A stretch of DNA of 38,218 bases from a virus. Numbering within the stretch: position 1 is the stretch's first letter; each line of letters starts with the position of its first letter. Below, one piece after another: positions 34,254-38,218 of the stretch. Location of the stretch: the IMG/VR virus record IMGVR_UViG_3300025806_000072, positions 1 through 38,218 of that record; one strand, given 5' to 3'. The notes beneath the pieces were generated by a model. The model saw only the letters and a list, made by a program, of their open reading frames with translations, did not search any database and was not told the origin of the DNA. A program made the translations under genes and the position numbers.

Positions 34254-34260
34254 ATATCTT

Positions 34261-34269
34261 AATATACGG
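34261..34269 (-). promoter_or_regulatory. CCGTATATT promoter candidate
   Basis: On the minus strand CCGTATATT lies with TATATT ending 7 nt before the ATG at 34253. It is a weaker match to the shared late element, with 10 nt between CCGTAT and ATG. Sequence from here to 34394 (141 bp) holds no gene, only AT-rich DNA and the element at 34373. Confidence 0.35.
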
Positions 34270-34372
34270 TTTTATTGGGTTTTTTCAAAAAAAATCAGTT
34301 AGTTATGAAATATTTTTTTATATTAGCGCTTTTCGCAGCTTTAGCGTAAATCTTTACTTACTGATAATATAT

Positions 34373-34381
34373 ATTACACTA
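34373..34381 (-). promoter_or_regulatory. TAGTGTAAT element in the gap before the zinc-ribbon gene
   Basis: TAGTGTAATATATATT on the minus strand lies just after the tube-like gene stop (34395) and about 120 nt before the zinc-ribbon start. It matches the elements at 23126 and 35650. If active it would give the transcription unit with sigma, terminases and nuclease its own late start. Confidence 0.35.
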
Positions 34382-34394
34382 ACAAAAAATAAAT

Positions 34395-35315
34395 CTACAA
34401 AAGTACTTCGCTTATGGCGGCTTGGGTCTTGATTACATCACCGCCCTGAATACCATAACTATAAGTATTGACTTTCGCACCACTATTGGCCGCGAATTCA
34501 AAACCGTCATTATATTCTGGCAGTATCTTGTTGCCATCTATGTCTTTAACAATTAAAGCAACGGGCTCTTGTAATTTTATACCATCATAATCGGCGAAGT
34601 TACTTATCCCAGTTGATTCTAGCTGTATTTGAGATTCTACAGCGTCAATCAGAAAATTTGTAGGCTTAGTACTTCCTAATGTATAAACTGGTGTTCTAGC
34701 ATACCTCTTAGAAAAAGACATACTAGGAATAACGTCCCCATAAACAACATCATCATACACTCCGCTTAACTCACAGGTGTTGGCGGTTATTATTGAGCGT
34801 CCACTCATATAATCATTGTAAGAATTAAAATTAACATCCGCCTCTTGTTTTGTTTCTCCCTCGGTAGGTGGATCGAAACACTTAAAGTTAGCGTTCACCT
34901 TTAAGGGGGCAAAAGCAGAAACTTGCACAGTATAATCCTGAATATAACACCTGTTGTAAATATTTGCGCCAATTCTGATCGGAAAATAATTAGCTCCCGT
35001 TCCATTACCCAAAATGTTGCCTTTATAATTAGCACCGTCCATTAAAAACCCGTAAACATTCTGACCATCTACTCCTTTTTTAGGATAAGAGTAAAAATTA
35101 AATGCTAAACTAATACTACATGAAGAATCAGATGTATAAACATATTGATTGTCTTTATCAATACTAGATCCCAACCTCCTGTTCGGGATAGACGCAGATG
35201 AATAACTCACAGAGACGCCGTCAGCATAAAGCATGAAGTCTTTATGAAAACCCCAATCACTAACAAAATCTCTATTCCCGTACCCAATATATACTGGAAA
35301 ATTCTTATACGTCAT
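34395..35315 (-). CDS. Outlying tail-tube-fold protein
   Basis: This 306-residue protein belongs to the same paralogue family as the tube proteins. CYIQDYTVQVSAFAPLKVNA (residues about 123-142) aligns with the FLTDYTLDLSVGSLPTAT block, and SMSFSKRYARTPVYTLGSTK (about 198-217) with SLPLSRTPIERLGSKF. Its N-terminus (FMLYADGVSVSYSSASI) is closer to the tube-like domain of the 1733-residue LRR fusion. It sits far from the tail cluster, between a small basic protein and the transcription genes, which is unusual. Probable role: a specialised ring such as a tail tip or neck ring. A GTGTATAAA element lies 8 nt before its ATG. Confidence 0.75.
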   Translation of the reverse strand: MTYKNFPVYIGYGNRDFVSDWGFHKDFMLYADGVSVSYSSASIPNRRLGSSIDKDNQYVYTSDSSCSISLAFNFYSYPKKGVDGQNVYGFLMDGANYKGNILGNGTGANYFPIRIGANIYNRCYIQDYTVQVSAFAPLKVNANFKCFDPPTEGETKQEADVNFNSYNDYMSGRSIITANTCELSGVYDDVVYGDVIPSMSFSKRYARTPVYTLGSTKPTNFLIDAVESQIQLESTGISNFADYDGIKLQEPVALIVKDIDGNKILPEYNDGFEFAANSGAKVNTYSYGIQGGDVIKTQAAISEVLL

Positions 35316-35320
35316 AAAAG

Positions 35321-35331
35321 TTTATACACTA
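35321..35331 (-). promoter_or_regulatory. TAGTGTATAAA late promoter candidate
   Basis: On the minus strand TAGTGTATAAA is followed by CTTTT and ATG (35315). The TATAAA hexamer ends 5 nt before the start codon, as at the portal gene. A leaderless mRNA is predicted. Confidence 0.55.
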
Positions 35332-35336
35332 TTTTG

Positions 35337-35636
35337 TTACGCAGTGCGCTTCAATAACCTTTTTAAGCAATTAGGGGAAATATCATACAGCCATAGCCCG
35401 AAATTAATCATTTTTACCAAATTTTTTGGTATTTTATACCTCCTAAGTAGTTTTATAAAGCTTTTTCTGTTGTGCTTGGCAGTGTTAGGGTATTTAAACG
35501 TCAACCAATCATGGAATTTACCACCACGGTCAATCAAAGCCATGGTTTCCTCGCCGTATTTCTTCAAAATCCACTTTCTGAAGAATTTTGGTAGTGTAGC
35601 TCCGTCGCTTTTGTCGTAATTTTCCCACTCAGCCAT
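35337..35636 (-). CDS. Small basic hypothetical protein
   Basis: This is a 99-residue, strongly basic protein with aromatic residues (GGKFHDWLTFKYPNTAKHNR, KSFIKLLRRYKIPKNLVKMI). I do not recognise a family. It lies between the GIY-YIG-like gene and the outlying tube-like gene, with a GTGTAATAAT element 14 nt before its ATG. Its charge is compatible with nucleic-acid binding or a small virion protein. Confidence 0.6.
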   Translation of the reverse strand: MAEWENYDKSDGATLPKFFRKWILKKYGEETMALIDRGGKFHDWLTFKYPNTAKHNRKSFIKLLRRYKIPKNLVKMINFGLWLYDISPNCLKRLLKRTA

Positions 35637-35649
35637 AATTGCGTAAATT

Positions 35650-35658
35650 ATTACACTA
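35650..35658 (-). promoter_or_regulatory. TAGTGTAAT late promoter candidate
   Basis: TAGTGTAATAAT on the minus strand, 14 nt before the ATG at 35636, lies in the gap after the GIY-YIG-like gene (stop 35667). It matches the elements at 23126 and 34373. Confidence 0.4.
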
Positions 35659-35666
35659 TTTAGCCG

Positions 35667-36743
35667 CTACTTAACCAAAACACTCCCACTAATACCCTTT
35701 TTTATAATAGATTTGGCCTTTTCAATATCATCCCCCGACAAATCGAACCACTCGCCACGAAAACGTTTAGAATCAAACAGTGTATGTAAATACCTTTCTG
35801 TTTCATTCATATGCAAAACCTCACGATGAAAAATAAGATTCACTTCTGGCTCTTGGCTTTGCAACGTTCTCTCTCTATATACAGGTTTGTCTTTTGTTCT
35901 GCCTATCTTTATCCGACCATTTAAGTCGCTCTTCATTAAATAAACATTGCCGACTTCTGTGTATTGGTTAGAACTATAATCAACTTTCTTTTTAGCGCTT
36001 TCTTTGGGGGTTGCCTTTGTTTTTTCTTTTTTCTTTTTAAAATATTCCTTATTGTGTTTAATAGGGGTTGGGTAAATAGATTCTTCTAATTCCATTAGTT
36101 CTTCGCTATTTCTTTTCTCCCCTGCCTTATTCCAAGAATTTAAATAGTCTTTTCTGCTCATTTTTTTATGTTTGCAGCATCTTTTATAAAACACAGCTTG
36201 AGTTCGAAGGTTAGCTAAATAAGTGTCGCTAAATATATAACCAACAGCATCTTTGTTTTCATTACAATCTAAGTCGCCACAAAATGGACATAAGGTTGCC
36301 GAATCTTCATAAAAAATATGAATATTTCTATCACCCATAACATAGTGAACTTTAGATTGATTCATTATGTTTATATCAACAATATAATATTTAGGTTTAC
36401 CAGAATACAAAACCCTTTCCTCTAAAGATCTAGAAGACTTCTCTATGTAACAAAAATCATTCTCTTTTCTGTAGTAGTCGGAACTCCAATTACCTAAATG
36501 CTTAAAATCAAAAACACGATCACACGCATGAACAATAGTATTCTTGAAATCTAAATTTCTTATAACTATAACATCCTCATGAGGAACGCCTAATGTATCA
36601 AACATTTTAATATATTGATTACGTTTTCTCTTTTTAAGATCTTTTTCTGCTTCCTGTTGTAAACGCTCTTCTTCTTGCTTCTTCTCATGCTCCAATAAAA
36701 GCCTCTGTATTAAATCTTCTTTAGTCTCTGTTTTCATCTCCAT
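35667..36743 (-). CDS. Protein with C-terminal T5orf172/MUG113 (GIY-YIG-like) domain
   Basis: This is a 358-residue protein. Residues 1-45 are a charged coiled coil. A Cys cluster lies at 152-160 (CPFCGDLDC) with Cys189, Cys190 and His192 beyond, likely a zinc site. A basic Lys-rich linker (235-255) follows. Residues about 264-345 match the T5orf172/MUG113 branch of the GIY-YIG fold: NVYLMKS, IKIGRT, Arg289/292, ETERYLHTLF and GEWFDL. Such domains are found in phage proteins, often with unknown targets; nuclease activity is not certain. It is the first leftward gene, under a TTGACA-N16-TAAAAT promoter, so it is probably expressed early. A second ATG lies two codons downstream. Confidence 0.75.
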   Translation of the reverse strand: MEMKTETKEDLIQRLLLEHEKKQEEERLQQEAEKDLKKRKRNQYIKMFDTLGVPHEDVIVIRNLDFKNTIVHACDRVFDFKHLGNWSSDYYRKENDFCYIEKSSRSLEERVLYSGKPKYYIVDINIMNQSKVHYVMGDRNIHIFYEDSATLCPFCGDLDCNENKDAVGYIFSDTYLANLRTQAVFYKRCCKHKKMSRKDYLNSWNKAGEKRNSEELMELEESIYPTPIKHNKEYFKKKKEKTKATPKESAKKKVDYSSNQYTEVGNVYLMKSDLNGRIKIGRTKDKPVYRERTLQSQEPEVNLIFHREVLHMNETERYLHTLFDSKRFRGEWFDLSGDDIEKAKSIIKKGISGSVLVK

Positions 36744-36772
36744 AATCTTAAAGTAATCGGGGTATATTAATT

Positions 36773-36800
36773 ATTTTATATTCTTTTGTTTATTTGTCAA
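36773..36800 (-). promoter_or_regulatory. Sigma-70-type promoter, leftward
   Basis: On the minus strand TTGACA (36795-36800) is followed after 16 bp by TAAAAT (36773-36778). The start site would be near 36766, giving a leader of about 23 nt before the ATG at 36743. The perfect -35 contrasts with the late-type elements elsewhere, which lack one, and suggests recognition by host RNA polymerase. Confidence 0.65.
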
Positions 36801-36915
36801 GACTTAATGTTTTCGCGGCATTGGAGTTATTATATTTTACTTTTTTTTAAAATGGCCGATCCGATTTTTTCCAGTTAACGACTCTGGGTTTATATTTTTT
36901 ATATATTGCTCCTCA

Positions 36916-37213
36916 TTAATGGGGGAGGGGCATCGCCCCCGCATTACCTTATATGAAAATGTCATTGATAAACTAAGATTGGATTCCCCCGCGCGAAATC
37001 TCACATTTACCACTCTAACAGATTGCTTTAATGGGGTAGGGTGCTTTCTAACAGCAATTAAGGCTCAAGCACTCTCTAGTTTTGAAACTTTTTATGCCGC
37101 CCCTTACAGCTAAGAATTTTCTATGCCCTAACTTTCATTTTTCCCACGGCTGGCAAACTAAACAAATACCCCTCCCCTAAACTGTATATGCTGGCGGGTT
37201 AATGGGTGGGGGC
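36916..37213 (+). repeat. Three G-rich direct repeats TTAATGGG-n-GGG
   Basis: TTAATGGGGGAGGGGC (36916-36931), TTAATGGGGTAGGGTGC (37028-37044) and TTAATGGGTGGGGGC (37199-37213) share the same orientation and stand out in AT-rich DNA. Spacing is 112 and 171 bp, so this is not a tight iteron array. They could be binding sites for a phage protein or parts of an origin or packaging signal. Confidence 0.6.
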
Positions 37214-37237
37214 TGTGGAACATTCTTGTGGAACATT
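37214..37237 (+). repeat. Paired TGTGGAACATT direct repeat
   Basis: TGTGGAACATT occurs at 37214-37224 and again at 37227-37237, 13 bp apart, directly after the third G-rich repeat and about 65 bp upstream of the rightward -35. It is a candidate operator or origin element. Confidence 0.55.
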
Positions 37238-37300
37238 TTAACTCGTTGATACTCAGTTGATTAAAACACGAAAATAAATGATCTTTTATGCCGAATGTGC

Positions 37301-37328
37301 TTGTTTTTTTCGCCGATTCTGCTATAAT
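37301..37328 (+). promoter_or_regulatory. Extended -10 promoter for rightward early genes
   Basis: TTGTTT (37301-37306) is followed after 16 bp by TATAAT (37323-37328), and TGC directly before it completes an extended -10 (TGnTATAAT). The start site is near 37335. The leader of about 48 nt carries a hairpin and ends with the shared ATCACT start signal of the first small gene. Confidence 0.8.
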
Positions 37329-37340
37329 ATAGTCAAGCAA

Positions 37341-37355
37341 GAGGGAAAAGCCCTC
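37341..37355 (+). other. 5' leader hairpin
   Basis: GAGGG-AAAAG-CCCTC forms a perfect 5-bp stem at the start of the predicted early transcript. No T-run follows, so it is not a terminator. It may stabilise the mRNA or act as a regulatory structure. Its GAGGG is too far from the ATG (about 38 nt) to be the ribosome site. Confidence 0.5.
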
Positions 37356-37382
37356 AGATTAAACCACTAACTAAATATCACT

Positions 37383-37583
37383 ATGAAAAACACTACACTA
37401 TCGCCAATCCCCAATCCTAATGTTCAGCACATCCTCACTGAGATGGTTGCCAACGCTAACAAGAATCTTGAGCGTCAGCTTGAGCGTCAGCGTCAGTTCG
37501 AGATCAAGCGTGAGCGTGAGATGGTAATGAAAGCAAAAAGAGATGCTGAAAATAAGTGTCGAAACATCTTGCAAGGTCACTAA
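37383..37583 (+). CDS. Small coiled-coil hypothetical protein
   Basis: This 66-residue protein has a Pro-rich N-terminus and a long, highly charged helix of E-R-Q repeats (NLERQLERQRQFEIKRERE). It is the first gene behind the extended -10 promoter. Codons are GC-richer (CGT, GAG, ATC) than in the tail genes. I do not recognise a family. Small early phage proteins of this kind often bind host factors, but nothing specific can be said. Confidence 0.65.
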   Translation: MKNTTLSPIPNPNVQHILTEMVANANKNLERQLERQRQFEIKREREMVMKAKRDAENKCRNILQGH

Positions 37584-37618
37584 AAATATCGTAAAATATA
37601 ACCAGAAAGAAAATCACT

Positions 37619-37900
37619 ATGAAAGCATACACTACACCACCACTCAATCCCTACTCACTACGCATCAACAGCCTAACAGCTTTTGACTTCCGTAGATACC
37701 CTACCTTCTCACATGTAGAGAAGACAATCCATGACGACAAGGCTGGATGGTCTGTGACTGTCTACTTTAAATCTGGTAGCTTCTCCGCTGTCTCATGTCG
37801 TGGATACGATGTGACCATCAACGGCACACCCTTCACACATGGCGACATCACCAAGGCATGTGTGCTACTCGCTAACGAGCCAACCCGCTACAATCGCTAA
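37619..37900 (+). CDS. Small hypothetical early protein
   Basis: This is a 93-residue, beta-rich protein (FRRYPTFSHVEKTIHDDKAG, WSVTVYFKSGSFSAVSCRGY, TPFTHGDITKACVLL). No family is recognised. It follows the first small gene by 35 bp, carries the same ATCACTATGAA start signal and uses similar GC-richer codons, so the genes form one early unit. Confidence 0.7.
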   Translation: MKAYTTPPLNPYSLRINSLTAFDFRRYPTFSHVEKTIHDDKAGWSVTVYFKSGSFSAVSCRGYDVTINGTPFTHGDITKACVLLANEPTRYNR

Positions 37901-37922
37901 TCACTAACAGAATAATATCACT

Positions 37923-38165
37923 ATGAACACTAATATACTAACAGGAACAAAGTTCCAATTCAATTGCTCCGAGCGTGGAGCTTATACCGCCCAGATCTCT
38001 AACATCGAAATCGATGGACTCGACCATCGTGACTATCCCGACTTTGTGGATGCCTTCATCATGGATGCCCGTGTTGATGGTAGACAAGCTACCGATGAAG
38101 AGCTTGACCAGATGAATGATGACGGCATGTTCCGTTATGAAGCAGTCGAAGCAAGCCTATACTAA
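37923..38165 (+). CDS. Small acidic hypothetical early protein
   Basis: This is an 80-residue, strongly acidic protein (DGLDHRDYPDFVDAFIMDAR, ATDEELDQMNDDGMF). No family is recognised. It shares the start signal and strand of the preceding gene. Acidic small early proteins in phages can be DNA mimics, but there is no direct evidence here. Confidence 0.7.
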   Translation: MNTNILTGTKFQFNCSERGAYTAQISNIEIDGLDHRDYPDFVDAFIMDARVDGRQATDEELDQMNDDGMFRYEAVEASLY

Positions 38166-38179
38166 CATCTAACAGAATA

Positions 38180-38208
38180 GATACTAATAGATACTAGAAT
38201 GGATACTA
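38180..38208 (+). repeat. GATACTA triplet repeat at right edge
   Basis: GATACTA occurs at 38180-38186, 38190-38196 and 38202-38208, with 10- and 12-bp steps, close to one helical turn. It follows CTAACAGAATA, which also precedes the ATCACT signal at 37908-37918. It may be a leader or binding site of the next gene. Confidence 0.5.
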
Positions 38209-38218
38209 GAACAAAGAC
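38199..38218 (+). CDS. Possible start of next early gene (cut by window edge)
   Basis: An ATG at 38199 opens a frame reading MDTRTKD up to the edge. It is in the right place for the next gene of the early unit and follows CTAACAGAATA, but it lacks the ATCACTATGAA signal, so it is uncertain. Confidence 0.2.

Larger units (their letters stand above)
36801..37300. other. Non-coding control region
   Basis: About 500 bp without a convincing gene, between the leftward and rightward promoters. It contains three G-rich direct repeats, an imperfect hairpin at 36917-36946 with a GGGGC-ATC-GCCCC core and TAATG/CATTA outer stem, a CCCCTCCCC stretch at 37169-37177 that is complementary to GGGGAGGGG at 36922-36930, and three TTTATGCC-like words (37091, 37119, 37285). 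It could hold a replication origin, a packaging site or regulatory sites. Short open frames here look accidental. Confidence 0.5.
37377..37927 (+). repeat. Repeated start signal ATCACTATGAA at three genes
   Basis: The 11-mer ATCACTATGAA is identical at 37377-37387, 37613-37623 and 37917-37927, with the ATG of each small gene inside it and A-rich DNA just before. No Shine-Dalgarno is present at any of the three. CACTAAC also precedes the first and third. It looks like a conserved translation-start context or a site for a regulator of early mRNAs. Confidence 0.7.

Noticed and set aside
36919-37113. Open frame of 64 codons in the control region
   Set aside because: It starts inside a G-rich repeat and hairpin (ATGGGGGAGG), has no ribosome site, and reads through the direct repeats. 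Composition does not resemble neighbouring genes.
37214-37237. Possible LexA (SOS) box from GAAC-N-GAAC
   Set aside because: The gap between the two GAAC units is 9 bp, whereas the alpha-proteobacterial box is GTTC-N7-GTTC and the Bacillus-type box is GAAC-N4-GTTC. Neither fits.
37214-37237. DnaA boxes
   Set aside because: TGTGGAACA matches the reverse of the DnaA consensus (TGTGGATAA) at only 7 of 9 bases in both copies, so I do not call an origin on this basis.
37158-37340. Leftward open frame of 60 codons over the early promoter
   Set aside because: It covers the extended -10 promoter and the paired repeats and has no start signal, so it is an accidental frame.
1-38218. Bacteroidetes host suggested by BspA-type LRR and weak Shine-Dalgarno sites
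   Set aside because: BspA-type LRRs are widespread, the promoters seen are TTGACA/TATAAT or GTGTATAAT, and no TAnnTTTG -7 element was noticed.
1-38218. tRNA genes, CRISPR arrays and insertion sequences
   Set aside because: No cloverleaf-like sequence, regularly spaced identical repeats or transposase gene was noticed by eye; a dedicated scan was not possible.

Overview
This window is a piece of a tailed double-stranded DNA phage genome. It holds a terminase-to-tail morphogenesis region with an HK97-type head: portal, fused protease-scaffold and major capsid protein. The tape measure protein is 2713 residues. No tail sheath gene is visible, so I infer a siphovirus with a very long, flexible tail. 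The DNA is AT-rich, and many starts lack a Shine-Dalgarno sequence. The host cannot be named from the sequence. Two promoters of ordinary sigma-70 form flank the right-hand control region, and the Bacteroidetes-type promoter (TAnnTTTG) is not seen, so a Bacteroidetes host has no support here.

Layout from right to left. At 37383-38165 three small rightward genes, probably early, share an 11-nt start signal and have a strong extended -10 promoter. At 36744-37382 lies a 639-bp non-coding control region with G-rich repeats and divergent promoters. The leftward operon then runs: a GIY-YIG-like (T5orf172/MUG113) protein, a small basic protein, an outlying tail-tube-like protein, a zinc-ribbon acidic protein, a sigma-70-family factor, a probable small terminase, a C2H2/ERCC4 nuclease, the large terminase, a small acidic protein, portal, protease-scaffold, decoration protein, major capsid protein and two small virion or head-completion candidates.

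At 18271-22565 a block of connector, neck and two tail-tube genes lies on the opposite strand. It ends at a bidirectional terminator and begins at a perfect 14-bp palindrome. Turning this block round would restore the textbook order head completion - neck - tube - chaperone - tape measure. The leftward strand then resumes with two tail assembly chaperone-like genes in the same frame, the tape measure, a 1733-residue fusion of a tube-like domain to BspA-type leucine-rich repeats, a gpM-like minor tail protein, further tube-like proteins and a stand-alone BspA mini-protein. A further tube paralogue is cut by the left edge.

Three things stand out. (1) A recurring promoter-like element, GTGTATAAT or a close variant, lies 8-10 nt before the start codon of six genes. 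That is close enough to predict leaderless mRNAs, and the phage encodes its own sigma factor that could read it. (2) A family of six tube-fold paralogues, one fused to a three-module LRR array, suggests a tail built from several related rings with an LRR adhesin as host-binding device. (3) A C2H2/XPF-type nuclease lies in the terminase operon. Lysis and replication genes are not in the window.
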